A DNA stretch of 64,000 nt, from the NCBI GenBank assembly GCA_002482525.1, contig DLGC01000002.1:289425-353424 (forward strand). Reading direction: 5' to 3'. Positions within the stretch are counted from its first letter, which is position 1. Each line of letters opens with the position of its first letter. Below are positions 1-8,331 of this stretch, one piece after another. Origin of the DNA: Propionibacteriaceae bacterium UBA7704 (GTDB lineage Bacteria; Actinomycetota; Actinomycetes; Propionibacteriales; Propionibacteriaceae). The position numbers were made by a program, and so were the translations under genes. A model generated the notes under the pieces. The model searched no databases. It had not been told where the DNA came from and worked only from the letters and a program-made list of their open reading frames with translations.

Positions 1-1239
1 GAGTTCCGGAATCTCCGGCATCCGGCGAGAACGCGGCTGGGAGGGCAACTCCATACGTTGCGGTTCAACCGCCATGCTCTGACGCACTTCGTCGCTGGCC
101 CCCCAGCTGAGGTTCACCGTGGTGCCGCTGCCGGGCTTGGACAGGATTTCGGCGTGGCCGCCGATCGCCCACATGCGGTACACCACCGACACCTGCAGGC
201 CGAGGCGACGCTTGGGAACCTGCTCCGGATCGAAGCCGACGCCGTCATCGGCGATCGAAATCAGCACCTGCCCCGGCGTCGGGCTGGTGAGGCTCACTTC
301 GACCTGAGTGGCCTGGGCATGCTTGGCGACATTGAGTGCGACCTCGCGCACCACCATGCCCAACGTACTGGCCACCTGCTGCGGCACGGCGAGTTCGTCG
401 AGTTCGGCGATCACTCGGGCCTGCGGGATGAGCGCGCCCACCACGTCGCTCACCAGCCAGGTGAGTTGCTCACCGGTGACCGGGAGCCGCGCCTCTGCCG
501 GAGCCTCGGCTTCGGCCAGCCGGTCTACGGCGCGTTGGGCCTGGTCGCAGACGTGGCGGTCATTGGGATTCTGAGCGGCGGCTACCAGCGTCGTCATCAC
601 CTCGTCGTGGACGATGCCGTCGAGACGATGACGCTCTTCCAGCAACGCCTCGTCGATCGCAGCCGCCGTGGCCTCGCGCTGGGACGCCACTTCGATCTCG
701 TCAAGGTTCTTGAAGGCATTGCCGACGACCCCCAGCGCCACGATAACCACCGAAGAGTTCATGACCAGCACGATCATGTCTTGAACCGCCCCCAGCAGCG
801 ATGCGCCCTGACCGGAGGGGGTCATTCGCACCACAGCGAACAGCAGGCCGGCCGCGATCGCGTAGCCGAAGCCCCAAGCCGTCCCACTGGTCACAGCCAG
901 ACAAACCGCGGCTACCCCCAGACACACCCACAGCCAGGGGCTCGACGTGGCCGGAGCACTGGACTGCCAGGCGATCGGCCAGGTGATCAAGCCAACCGAA
1001 ACCAGCGTGACGTAGACCAAGGCCCACGCCCGGATGTGACGTCCCAAGAAACTGAAGATCATCATGCCGATCGAGGCCACCGCGATGCCGCCGCCGATGG
1101 CGACGGTCCACCAGGGCGCCAGATACGCAATCTGGGGAGCTGCGCCGAATGCTGCCGGGATCAAGGTGCCCAAGCAGAACAAGGCCACCCCGCGTTCAAC
1201 CCACGCGGCAAGCTGGCTGGTCTGCAAGTTGAATTTCAT
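1..1239 (-). CDS. Sensor histidine kinase, NarL/DesK type (C-terminus beyond window edge)
   Basis: The minus-strand reading frame is open from an ATG at 1239 to the left edge (413 codons, no stop in the window). Residues ~1-190 form several hydrophobic membrane segments. A HisKA_3-type dimerisation helix follows with the sequence EERHRLDGIVHDEV; the presumed phospho-acceptor is His211. The HATPase domain shows an N-box (REVALNVAKHA) and a G-box (DDGVGFD), then GLQVSVVYRM and KPGSGTTV near its end. The protein should autophosphorylate and pass phosphate to a LuxR/NarL-type response regulator, presumably encoded to the left. Its start lies 7 nt after the stop of the dCMP deaminase gene, so the two are probably co-transcribed. 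The signal is unknown. Confidence 0.85.
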   Translation of the reverse strand, partial: MKFNLQTSQLAAWVERGVALFCLGTLIPAAFGAAPQIAYLAPWWTVAIGGGIAVASIGMMIFSFLGRHIRAWALVYVTLVSVGLITWPIAWQSSAPATSSPWLWVCLGVAAVCLAVTSGTAWGFGYAIAAGLLFAVVRMTPSGQGASLLGAVQDMIVLVMNSSVVIVALGVVGNAFKNLDEIEVASQREATAAAIDEALLEERHRLDGIVHDEVMTTLVAAAQNPNDRHVCDQAQRAVDRLAEAEAPAEARLPVTGEQLTWLVSDVVGALIPQARVIAELDELAVPQQVASTLGMVVREVALNVAKHAQATQVEVSLTSPTPGQVLISIADDGVGFDPEQVPKRRLGLQVSVVYRMWAIGGHAEILSKPGSGTTVNLSWGASDEVRQSMAVEPQRMELPSQPRSRRMPEIPEL

Positions 1240-1246
1240 CGCTGCT

Positions 1247-1690
1247 CTATCGGGTCCATTCGACCAGTTGTTCCGCATTATGTTCGCCGTTCGGCCAAAC
1301 TGCTCGCACGATACCGGCTGCGGCCAGCGCTTTGCGGCAGCCCGCGCACGGCGGGTCGGTGATGTAGGCCGTGGCGCCCTTGGTGTCGCGGGTCGCGAAC
1401 AGCAAGGCGTTCACTTCGGCATGAATGGCGATGCAAAAGCCCCGAGTCCCGGGACGGTCGTAATCGCCCAATTCGGGCACCTCGTCATAGCCGAGTTGGC
1501 CCCGGGGGCAGGCGCCCTCCAGGCAGTCGGGCAGACCCGGCGCCGCCCCGTTGTAGCCAGTGGCGATGATCCGCCGATCCACGACCAGGACTGCACCCAC
1601 GGTGCGGCGGGTGCACTTGGCACGCGCCGACACCGCCTGGGCGATATTCAGGAAATACTCGTCCCACCCCGGCACCACGCGCTCGCTCAT
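1247..1690 (-). CDS. dCMP deaminase / ComEB-like cytidine deaminase family
   Basis: A zinc-dependent deaminase of the CDA superfamily, 147 aa from the chosen ATG. The zinc/catalytic motifs are HAEVNAL (His90 ligand, Glu92 proton shuttle) and PPCAGCRKAL (Cys115 and Cys118 ligands), in the arrangement of deoxycytidylate deaminases. These enzymes convert dCMP to dUMP for thymidylate synthesis. I chose the ATG at 1690 because GAGGAG lies 3 nt upstream; the frame can extend to 1762 with poorer starts. An extra Cys-rich insertion (DCLEGACPRG) before the catalytic motif is typical of this subfamily. Substrate assignment is from family resemblance only. Confidence 0.85.
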   Translation of the reverse strand: MSERVVPGWDEYFLNIAQAVSARAKCTRRTVGAVLVVDRRIIATGYNGAAPGLPDCLEGACPRGQLGYDEVPELGDYDRPGTRGFCIAIHAEVNALLFATRDTKGATAYITDPPCAGCRKALAAAGIVRAVWPNGEHNAEQLVEWTR

Positions 1691-1758
1691 GGTCTCCTCA
1701 TCGGTTGATGCCATGCCCCCATTCGGAAATAGGGTAACGCCCCGGGGTGGGAATCGGT

Positions 1759-2745
1759 TCACACGTAATCGTTGGTCATTGCCAGTGCCGGATCCTGCCG
1801 GGTCGCAGTGAGTTTGGTCTGGGTCATGAAATCAGCCATCGCCGCCCATTGCGAGGCATCCAACTGGGCGTCCACGGTCCCCGAGGACGCCTTCCACAGG
1901 GGGATTGTCGCGGTGAGTGTGGCTTGCGCGCCGTCGGTGGCCGCTTGGCTGTTCAGATCAGGAATGTAGTTCGCACTCACGTCCATGGCGTGGCTCGGAT
2001 TGGTGATGACGGTGTTGATTCCGGCCGTCATGGCGGCGACCACGGCTTTGACCACCTCGGGATGCGCCTTGGCGTATTCGGACGTGGTGATCAGGCTGGC
2101 CGGGACCAACGGGACGGTGCCCTGCGCGATGGCCAGGCTGCGAATCGGGAACGCGGCCAGACCGAACTGGACCGCGTCGTTGTTGCTGAATCCGATCACG
2201 GCATCCACTTTGCCGGTGGACAGGGCTGTGGTCTGGGTGTAGCCGATCTCCTTGATGGAGACATCGGCTTGAGTCAGGCCGGCGCTGTCCAGTGCCACCA
2301 GCAGGGCGAACCAGCTCTCGCCGTACTTGCCGGGAATCCCGATGCTGTGCCCCTTCAGCCCAGCCAGGGTGGTGATGGCCGACGCCTTCGGCACGATCAC
2401 TTCGGCCGGGTAGCTGTGGTAGTAGGCGCCGACGGCGATGAGATCCAGTCCCTGCGAGCGGGCCTGCATCATCTCGTCACCACCAGCGACGACGAACTGT
2501 TCCTGGCCCGAGGCGATGGCTGTGAACAGCGACTCCGAGGTGCCGTGGTGACGCAAGGTCGGGGTCACCCCGGCGGTGGTGAAGGCACCGTCCGCCTCGG
2601 CCACATAGAACGGACTGAACTGAATGTTGGGGATGTAGGTGAGCCCGATGACCGGGTTCTGGGCCGCTGTGGTGGCACCGCCGGTGCCGACGCAGCCACT
2701 CAGGGCCACCACCGCGGCAAGGAACAGCAGGATCAGTCGTTTCAT
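1759..2745 (-). CDS. ribY: RibY-type riboflavin-binding lipoprotein (NMT1/THI5 family)
   Basis: Substrate-binding lipoprotein of an ABC importer, 328 aa. It has a lipoprotein signal peptide with lipobox LSGC (lipidated Cys18) and then an NMT1/THI5-like periplasmic-binding fold (for example GLTYIPNIQFSPFYVAEADG and GIPGKYGESW). This fold is shared by HMP-precursor (ThiY) and riboflavin (RibY) binders. The operon is led by an FMN riboswitch, so riboflavin is the likely ligand rather than a thiamine precursor. The start at 2745 is favoured by AGAGG five nt upstream; another ATG at 2748 overlaps the stop of the permease gene (TAATG), so the two are translationally coupled. Confidence 0.85.
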   Translation of the reverse strand: MKRLILLFLAAVVALSGCVGTGGATTAAQNPVIGLTYIPNIQFSPFYVAEADGAFTTAGVTPTLRHHGTSESLFTAIASGQEQFVVAGGDEMMQARSQGLDLIAVGAYYHSYPAEVIVPKASAITTLAGLKGHSIGIPGKYGESWFALLVALDSAGLTQADVSIKEIGYTQTTALSTGKVDAVIGFSNNDAVQFGLAAFPIRSLAIAQGTVPLVPASLITTSEYAKAHPEVVKAVVAAMTAGINTVITNPSHAMDVSANYIPDLNSQAATDGAQATLTATIPLWKASSGTVDAQLDASQWAAMADFMTQTKLTATRQDPALAMTNDYV

Positions 2746-2747
2746 CA

Positions 2748-3506
2748 TTACCTCTCGGATCGATTTCGAAGGGAGGACACAACTCGGGAGTTCCGCTCCC
2801 AAACCAGGACGGCCGCATAGGCCGAGGACGCCAGCAGTGCCAGCCAGAAGATGGTCGCGAACATGCCTGCGGTGTCGACATTTCCGCGTTGCACGGTGAG
2901 CACGGTTCCCAGGCCGTCGCCACCCATCACCAGTTCACCCACGATCGCGCCAGTGATCGCCAGGCTCACGCCATTGCGTAGGCCGCCGAGGATCGAGGGC
3001 AGCGCCATCGGCAGTTCGATATGAACCAACAGCTGCCAGCCGGAGGCGCCATCCATGCGAGCGGCATCGACGACCTCGCCATCGACATGGCGCAGGCCGA
3101 CCACGGCCCCGATCAGGATGGGGAAGAACACGATCAGGGCACACAACACGATGACCGGGCCCAAGCCGTAGCCGATCCACAACACCAGGAGCGGTGCCAG
3201 CGCGATCGCGGGAATCGCCTGGGTGGCGCCGAGGAAGGGATTCACCGCCGCCGCCGCCCAGCGGGAGCGATGCATCAGCACGGCCAGCGGCATCGCTACT
3301 GCGACGCCGATCAGGACGCCACCGAGCGCCTCCGCCACGGTCGTGGCCAAATAGCGCCAGAAGTCGGCACTGGTGAGGTTGGCGAAGATCTGGCTCAGCA
3401 CCGCAATCGGCGTCGGGAGCAGCGCAGAACCAGGCCCGGCCGCGATCACCCAGCCGGTGAGTACCACGAGCCCCAGACCGATCGGGGCAACCCACTCGCG
3501 TCTCAT
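2748..3506 (-). CDS. ribX: RibX-type riboflavin ABC transporter permease
   Basis: Integral membrane permease of the BPD_transp_1 (SsuC/ThiX-like) family, 252 aa with about six hydrophobic segments. It carries the EAA-type cytoplasmic loop (DAARMDGASGWQLLVHIELPMALP), which docks an ATPase. The ATG at 3506 follows GGAGG by 4 nt; upstream in-frame ATGs lie inside the riboswitch leader and are rejected. It is the first gene of the FMN-riboswitch operon, followed by ribY. No ATPase gene is adjacent, so the transporter must borrow an ATPase encoded elsewhere, as reported for RibXY systems in general. Confidence 0.88.
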   Translation of the reverse strand: MRREWVAPIGLGLVVLTGWVIAAGPGSALLPTPIAVLSQIFANLTSADFWRYLATTVAEALGGVLIGVAVAMPLAVLMHRSRWAAAAVNPFLGATQAIPAIALAPLLVLWIGYGLGPVIVLCALIVFFPILIGAVVGLRHVDGEVVDAARMDGASGWQLLVHIELPMALPSILGGLRNGVSLAITGAIVGELVMGGDGLGTVLTVQRGNVDTAGMFATIFWLALLASSAYAAVLVWERNSRVVSSLRNRSER

Positions 3507-3510
3507 CAAA

Positions 3511-3534
3511 CCTCCACCTCGTCCGAGGCGGAGG
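3511..3534 (-). promoter_or_regulatory. Shine-Dalgarno sequestering hairpin of the FMN riboswitch
   Basis: On the minus strand CCTCCGCCTC is followed by the loop GGAC and then GAGGTGGAGG. This forms a 10-bp stem (one G-U pair) whose 3' arm contains the GGAGG ribosome-binding site of ribX. It is a clear translational expression platform: FMN binding upstream would favour this stem and block translation. No U-run follows, so it is not an intrinsic terminator. Confidence 0.8.
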
Positions 3535-3578
3535 GAGCGCAAGACGAGCCGTCCGCGGATGACCGCGTGACGGCGTCG

Positions 3579-3717
3579 CGTGCTGCCTCCCATCCGGACT
3601 TTCACCGTCGGCCCTGGAATTTCACCAGATCAACCGGTTCCCAGACCTCGTCGAGGGCTGCGAGCCGGGTCGCGGGCTTTCACCGCCGGTTCGGAATTAC
3701 ACCGACCCCGGAGCACG
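3579..3717 (-). promoter_or_regulatory. FMN riboswitch (RFN element)
   Basis: The minus strand carries conserved RFN blocks in order: GGTCGGTGTAATTCCGAACC, GGCGGTGAAAGCCCGCGACC, GGTTGATCTGGTGAAATTCC, GGGCCGACGGTGAAAGTCC and GGATGGGAG. The closing P1 helix pairs CGTGCT (near 3717) with AGCACG (near 3579). The element senses FMN and controls ribX-ribY through the downstream hairpin at 3511-3534. The promoter must lie between 3718 and the divergent ald start; TAGAAT near 3731-3736 on the minus strand is a possible -10. Confidence 0.95.
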
Positions 3718-3829
3718 TTTCTGTGTCGATTCTATTACCAAATCCACAAAGTCTGTTACCAGCGCCCGCGGACCTCGATCAGTGCCAGAATCGAGTCTGC
3801 GCAACGACTGCAGCAACGGAAGGAATGTC

Positions 3830-4945
3830 ATGCGGATCGCGATCCCCGCAGAAGTCAAGAACCATGAGTACCGGGTGGCGATCACTCCGGTCGGCGTAGC
3901 CGAGTTGGTCAGCCATGGTCACCAGGTCTTTGTCCAGGCTGGCGCCGGCCTCGGCTCGGGCATCAGCGATGCCGAGTATGTGGCCCAGGGTGCGACGATG
4001 GTTCCCACCGCCGCCGAGACCTGGGGTGCCGGCGAGATGGTCTTGAAGGTGAAGGAGCCGATCGCTTCGGAGTTCGGCTTCCTGCGCGACGACTTGCTGC
4101 TGTTCACCTACCTGCACCTGGCTGCTGACCGTCCGGGCACCGATGCGCTGCTGCAGGCCGGCACCACCGCCATCGCCTACGAGACCGTGCAATTGCCCAA
4201 CGGGCTACTCCCCCTGTTGTACCCGATGTCTGAGGTCGCCGGTTGTCTGGCACCGCAGGTCGGCGCCCACGCGATGATGAAGGCTCAGGGTGGCCGCGGT
4301 GTCCTGATGGGCTGCGTCGGCGGTGTCGCCAATGCCAAGGTGGTTATCCTCGGCGGCGGCACTGCAGGTCAGAATGCGGCCAATGTGGCATTGGGGATGG
4401 GCGCTGATGTGACCATCCTGGACACCGACCTGGACAAGCTGCGCAACACCTTCTGGCGCTATGAGAACCGCGTCCACGGCATCGTCTCCAGTCGGCTGGC
4501 GATCCGCGAGCAGGTGCTGGGTGCCGACATGGTGATCGGCACCGTGCTGATCCCTGGAGCCAAGGCACCCAAGCTGGTCACCAACGAACTGGTCGCAGAG
4601 ATGAAGCCCGGCTCGGTGCTAGTCGATGTGGCCATCGACCAGGGGGGCTGCTTCGAGGACTCGCGTCCCACCACCCACGACGATCCCACCTTCACGGTGC
4701 ACAACTCGGTGCTGTACTGCGTGGCGAATATGCCCGGTGCGGTGCCGAACACGTCCACGTGGGCGTTGACCAACGCCACCCTGGGCTACGTGGTGAAGCT
4801 GGCGAACTCCGGCTGGCGCAAGGCCTGCCAGGACGACCCCTCGCTCGCCCTGGGCCTGAACACCGTCGGTGGACGCATCAGTTACCCGGCTGTGGCGCAG
4901 GCCTTCGGTCTGGAGCATGTGAACACCAGCGACGTCCTCAGCTAG
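3830..4945 (+). CDS. ald: Alanine dehydrogenase
   Basis: NAD-dependent L-alanine dehydrogenase, 371 aa, the usual length. It interconverts L-alanine and pyruvate plus ammonium. Catalytic residues of the family are present: Lys75 in KVKEP and His96 in YLHLA. The Rossmann motif GGGTAGQNAANVALGMGA lies near residues 174-191. The ATG at 3830 was chosen because GAAGGA lies just upstream and the N-terminus MRIAIPAEVKNHEYRVA matches the family; the frame stays open 48 nt further upstream without homology. It is divergent from the riboflavin operon and followed by a convergent tetR gene 4 nt away. Confidence 0.96.
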   Translation: MRIAIPAEVKNHEYRVAITPVGVAELVSHGHQVFVQAGAGLGSGISDAEYVAQGATMVPTAAETWGAGEMVLKVKEPIASEFGFLRDDLLLFTYLHLAADRPGTDALLQAGTTAIAYETVQLPNGLLPLLYPMSEVAGCLAPQVGAHAMMKAQGGRGVLMGCVGGVANAKVVILGGGTAGQNAANVALGMGADVTILDTDLDKLRNTFWRYENRVHGIVSSRLAIREQVLGADMVIGTVLIPGAKAPKLVTNELVAEMKPGSVLVDVAIDQGGCFEDSRPTTHDDPTFTVHNSVLYCVANMPGAVPNTSTWALTNATLGYVVKLANSGWRKACQDDPSLALGLNTVGGRISYPAVAQAFGLEHVNTSDVLS

Positions 4946-4948
4946 CCG

Positions 4949-5527
4949 CTACGGCGCAGCCGTGGTCTTCGCACCCACGCCGGTGAACAGTACGTCGGCC
5001 AAGGCGGTGATCTCGGCTGCGCCGGTTTCACCGCTCACCGGGCCGCCGGGTGCGAAGAAGGGGTACAGCAGGCCGAGCAGCACCTTGACGTAGAAGTTCG
5101 GGTCGGCCGGCTTGAACTCGCCGCTGTCGATGCCGTCGGCGAAGATCTTCCGCAACGGCTCCAGGAACTGCTCGTGATAGGCGCGTCCGAAGGCGGCGCG
5201 CTGTTCGGGCTCGAGGTGGCCGGAGTCATGCATGGCCAGTCGCATCACGGCGCGTCGCTGAGGCGGCTCGGCAAACAAGGCGTCGATCACGGCCCGAAGG
5301 CGCTGTTCCGCCCGCTCATCGGTGCTGAGACCGCCGGTGATGGCGGCGCCGAGTTGCGCAAGGTAGTCACTGAAGACCTCAGTGAGCAGTTCGGATTTCC
5401 CGGCGAAGTGGTAGTACAGCGCAGCCTTGGTGATGCCGCAATCCGCGGCGATCTCCCGCATCGAGGTGCCCTCGTAGCCGTGGGCGACGAAGTGCTCGGC
5501 GGCCACCCGCAGGATGCGCTCACGCAT
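4949..5527 (-). CDS. TetR family transcriptional repressor
   Basis: 192-aa regulator with an N-terminal TetR HTH (MREIAADCGITKAALYYHF, about residues 22-40) and a C-terminal ligand/dimerisation domain of ordinary length. Its ATG overlaps the end of the MFS gene by 8 nt (stop at 5520), so they form one operon with the exporter first. A near-perfect palindrome upstream of the exporter (6926-6951) is its probable operator, which implies autorepression and induction by an exported compound. The ligand is unknown. Confidence 0.92.
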   Translation of the reverse strand: MRERILRVAAEHFVAHGYEGTSMREIAADCGITKAALYYHFAGKSELLTEVFSDYLAQLGAAITGGLSTDERAEQRLRAVIDALFAEPPQRRAVMRLAMHDSGHLEPEQRAAFGRAYHEQFLEPLRKIFADGIDSGEFKPADPNFYVKVLLGLLYPFFAPGGPVSGETGAAEITALADVLFTGVGAKTTAAP

Positions 5528-6917
5528 GGTCGTCGACCACGGCGGGCGCAGCCACGGGCAGGTTCTCCTGAGCGCGCCGCTTCAGCATCAATGCGATCAC
5601 GAACAGCACCACTCCCAACACTCCGATGAGAGTGTAAGCCTGCAGATAGGCCGCGACGGTTCCGGAAGCCGCGATGGCACCGACAGCGGCAGCGCCCAGG
5701 AGTTGACCGGTGCTGGTGAAGATGTTCACCATGCCCTGACCGGCGGAACGCTCGGTCGCGGTGGTTTCGTTCAAGGTGACGTAGCGGATCGGGGCGCCGA
5801 GCAGGGCCGACAGCCCCAGGCCGATCAGGACGCCGGCTGCGATGTACCACCCCAGCACCGACCCGGTTTGGCCCAGCAACAGCATGCCGGCGGTCAGCAC
5901 CGCGACGCCGGCCAGGATCACCGAACGGGAGCCGAACCGGTCCAGCAGGCGCCCGGCCAGCGGCGAGCCGACGCTCATCGCCAACACCACCGGCATCAGC
6001 AGGAAACTCGCCGTGGACGGCTCCACCGCCAGCGCGGCCACCGCCAGCAGCGGCAGGAAGACCAGGCTGGCCTCCCCCAGTCCCGCCCCGGCGGTCAGCA
6101 GGTAGCCGACGCGCAACTGGCGCCGCGCGAACAGCGCGACCGGAAACACCGGATTGGCAGCCCGGCGCTCGACGGCCACCAGCGCCACCCAGCACAGCAC
6201 GGAGATCAGCAGCGAGCCCCACACCAGCGGCGAGGCCAGCGACGCCCAGAAGGCCGTGGTGTCAATACTGACCAGACCGAGGGCCAAGGTGAGCAGTGCG
6301 CCACCCAGCAGCACCATGCCGAGGCTGTCGAAACGGCCCGGATCAGGCAGCCGGTCGCTGGGCAGCACCCGCCAGGCCAGCACGATCACTACCACCGCGA
6401 TCGGCAGATTGATCACGAACAACCATTGCCAACCGGCCAGCAGCAGCACGCCGCCCAGGATCGGCCCGATCACGAAAGCGATGCCGAATACCGCTCCGAT
6501 CAAGCCCAGGGCGCGTCCGCGTCGGTCCGCCGGGAAGGTGTCGCCGATGACGGCGCTGGCCACGGGGAAGATGCCGCCGGCACCGAGTCCTTGAATGGCT
6601 CGACCAGCTAACAACAGAGCGAAGCCGCCGACACTCGCCGAGGCGATCACCACCACCGAGCCGAGCGCGAACAGGGCGACGTCGGTGATGTAGATCGCTC
6701 GACGCCCGAAGTAGTCCGACAGCTTGGCCATCAACGGGGTGCCGACCAGGTTGGCCAACACATAGGCGCTGAAGATCCATGATGCGGCTCGGGTGTCCAG
6801 GTCGAACTGCGCCTGGATCGCCGGTAGCGCAGGACCCACGATCGCAATGTCGAGGGCCCCCATGAGCACACCCACGAACAACACGGCTAATACGGTGTTG
6901 CGCTGTTTGGTCTCCAC
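5520..6917 (-). CDS. MFS drug:H+ antiporter-type exporter
   Basis: 465-aa major facilitator protein with repeated hydrophobic segments. Family signatures include motif A in the first cytoplasmic loop (MAKLSDYFGRRAIY), motif B (LAGRAIQGLGAGG) and an antiporter motif C-like segment (GAVFGIAFVIGPILGG). It resembles DHA-type multidrug exporters. The start is a GTG at 6917 preceded by AGGAGG. It is co-transcribed with the downstream TetR gene, whose operator lies just before the start codon. The substrate is unknown. Confidence 0.9.
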   Translation of the reverse strand: METKQRNTVLAVLFVGVLMGALDIAIVGPALPAIQAQFDLDTRAASWIFSAYVLANLVGTPLMAKLSDYFGRRAIYITDVALFALGSVVVIASASVGGFALLLAGRAIQGLGAGGIFPVASAVIGDTFPADRRGRALGLIGAVFGIAFVIGPILGGVLLLAGWQWLFVINLPIAVVVIVLAWRVLPSDRLPDPGRFDSLGMVLLGGALLTLALGLVSIDTTAFWASLASPLVWGSLLISVLCWVALVAVERRAANPVFPVALFARRQLRVGYLLTAGAGLGEASLVFLPLLAVAALAVEPSTASFLLMPVVLAMSVGSPLAGRLLDRFGSRSVILAGVAVLTAGMLLLGQTGSVLGWYIAAGVLIGLGLSALLGAPIRYVTLNETTATERSAGQGMVNIFTSTGQLLGAAAVGAIAASGTVAAYLQAYTLIGVLGVVLFVIALMLKRRAQENLPVAAPAVVDDHA

Positions 6918-6925
6918 GGATCCTC

Positions 6926-6951
6926 CTACTTACCGACCGGTCAGTAAGTAG
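6926..6951. promoter_or_regulatory. TetR-type operator palindrome
   Basis: A 26-bp inverted repeat with one imperfect pair: left arm CTACTTACCGACC, right arm GGTCAGTAAGTAG. It lies 8 bp upstream of the MFS start codon and overlaps the probable promoter and leader. The ACCGACCGGTC core resembles operators of many TetR repressors, so the TetR protein at 4949-5527 most likely binds here. Confidence 0.85.
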
Positions 6952-7013
6952 TCTAGGACGGCCATCAGCCCGATTCAGCCCACCGGAGTATTCCTACCCA
7001 GGAAGAGCCGCGC

Positions 7014-7763
7014 TCACTTACCCGCTGCTGCTGCCTCCACGGCTTGACGGAACGGCCCCGCGGTGAGGATATTGCCGCTGAACTTGGTGCCGTTGATGAG
7101 AATCGTCGGGGTACCGGTGATGCCGTCGGCGAAGGCGGCCTGGGTCGAGTTGTCGGCGAAGCTGGTATTCGACAGGTCGGTGAAGGTGGCCACAACATCC
7201 GAACTCACCCCGACCGAGGTAGCGATCGTGGCGATCTCGGCGTCACTGAGCCCGGTGGTGTTCTCGGCGGGCTGGTTCTCGTACATCGCGGAATTGAAGG
7301 CCAACGCCTTGTCCGGCTCAGCTTTGTACACAGTGATCAGCGCATTCGCCGCACGCGTGGAGTATTTAGTGCCTTGCGAGGCCTCGTCGAGGAAGTTCAT
7401 CGGGTGGATCCGTACCTGGGCCGTACCGGAGTCGACCAAGGCAGCGATGTCAGCACCGTTGGCGCGCTCGAACTCACCGCAATAGGGGCAGATGAAGTCC
7501 TGGAAGATGTCGACGGCCACCGGCGCATCCGCGCTTCCCACCATGACGGTGTAGTCGGTGTTGACGGTAGCGGCGGTCTGGTTCTGCTGGTTCAGCGACA
7601 TGACCGCCCAGGTCACGCCGCCCACGATGGCGACGGCGATGAGGGCCACGACACCGATGATGACGCCCTTGCGGGTTCGTTCCTGTTTGGCCGCCTTTTC
7701 TTGGGCGACGCGCAACTGCTGACGTCGGCTTTCGGGATTGGATTGCTGATTGCTCTTGCTCAT
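7014..7763 (-). CDS. Membrane-anchored DsbA-family thioredoxin-fold protein
   Basis: 249 aa: a charged cytoplasmic N-terminus, one transmembrane helix (~33-56), then an extracytoplasmic thioredoxin-fold domain of the DsbA/Thioredoxin_4 type. The redox-active CPYC (Cys92, Cys95) is preceded by DIFQDFI, and the cis-proline loop is seen in GITGTPTILING. Actinobacterial proteins of this layout oxidise or isomerise disulfides in exported proteins, or act as MdbA-like oxidoreductases. The ATG follows GCAGGAG. The partner (a VKOR-like protein) is not in the window. Confidence 0.9.
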   Translation of the reverse strand: MSKSNQQSNPESRRQQLRVAQEKAAKQERTRKGVIIGVVALIAVAIVGGVTWAVMSLNQQNQTAATVNTDYTVMVGSADAPVAVDIFQDFICPYCGEFERANGADIAALVDSGTAQVRIHPMNFLDEASQGTKYSTRAANALITVYKAEPDKALAFNSAMYENQPAENTTGLSDAEIATIATSVGVSSDVVATFTDLSNTSFADNSTQAAFADGITGTPTILINGTKFSGNILTAGPFRQAVEAAAAGK

Positions 7764-7827
7764 AGTGATCTCCTGCTCGGGATAGATGGTGGGCGCGCCG
7801 CAACGTGGCGCTGCGCCGGGGATAGGT

Positions 7828-8331
7828 TCAGCAGGAGTGGCTTGGCGGGCCGCGGCGAAGCTGCGGATGGTGAGGACGACGCACCGAACGAGGCTGCACC
7901 CGCACCGGAATCGGTTCGGGTTCGCGCACCGGCACGAGCACGTCGATCACGGGCGCGAGCTTGTTTCGCAGCCAATCGGCGAAGCTGCGCACCAGGGTCT
8001 GCACCGAGGCTATGCCACCGATGACCGTCAGCAGAATCGCGATTCCCGCAATCAGCGCCGACACCGTCACGGCCAGCGAAATGGTCATCACCGGCACATA
8101 GCCATCGCCTTGCAGGAACGACCCGGAGTGGCAGGCGACCGACTCGGCAACCACATGCAACTTCAGACCGGCCCAGCTCTGCCACGGCGCCAGCCCCACG
8201 CATCCGGACGGGTCGGCGACCAATTTCAGCGGCTGCCACAAAGCGGCCAGACCGAGAGTGCCCACGACCACGCTCGCCAGCGCACCGAGCAGGCGGGTGC
8301 CGCCTCGGGTCCACTGGCCGGGTCGAATCAT
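7828..8331 (-). CDS. Small membrane protein of unknown function
   Basis: 167 aa with two clear hydrophobic segments (near residues 10-32 and 78-104), flanking an extracytoplasmic loop with two cysteines (SGCVGLAP and ESVACHSG). The tail is basic and proline-rich. The ATG at 8331 overlaps the stop of the preceding LssY-domain gene (ATGA), which indicates translational coupling. I do not recognise a family. Confidence 0.65.
   Translation of the reverse strand: MIRPGQWTRGGTRLLGALASVVVGTLGLAALWQPLKLVADPSGCVGLAPWQSWAGLKLHVVAESVACHSGSFLQGDGYVPVMTISLAVTVSALIAGIAILLTVIGGIASVQTLVRSFADWLRNKLAPVIDVLVPVREPEPIPVRVQPRSVRRPHHPQLRRGPPSHSC

Noticed and set aside
58..1362. Long plus-strand open frame of 434 codons at the left edge
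   Set aside because: It is the complement shadow of the minus-strand sensor kinase, which has recognisable HisKA and HATPase motifs; the plus-strand product is His/Arg/Gly-rich without motifs.
1759..3506. Thiamine-precursor (HMP) transporter ThiXY
   Set aside because: The leader is an FMN riboswitch, not a TPP riboswitch, so riboflavin is the better substrate call.
5514..6611. 365-codon plus-strand open frame rich in Gln, His and Arg
   Set aside because: Opposite the MFS exporter; the composition is typical of the antisense of a GC-rich membrane-protein gene.
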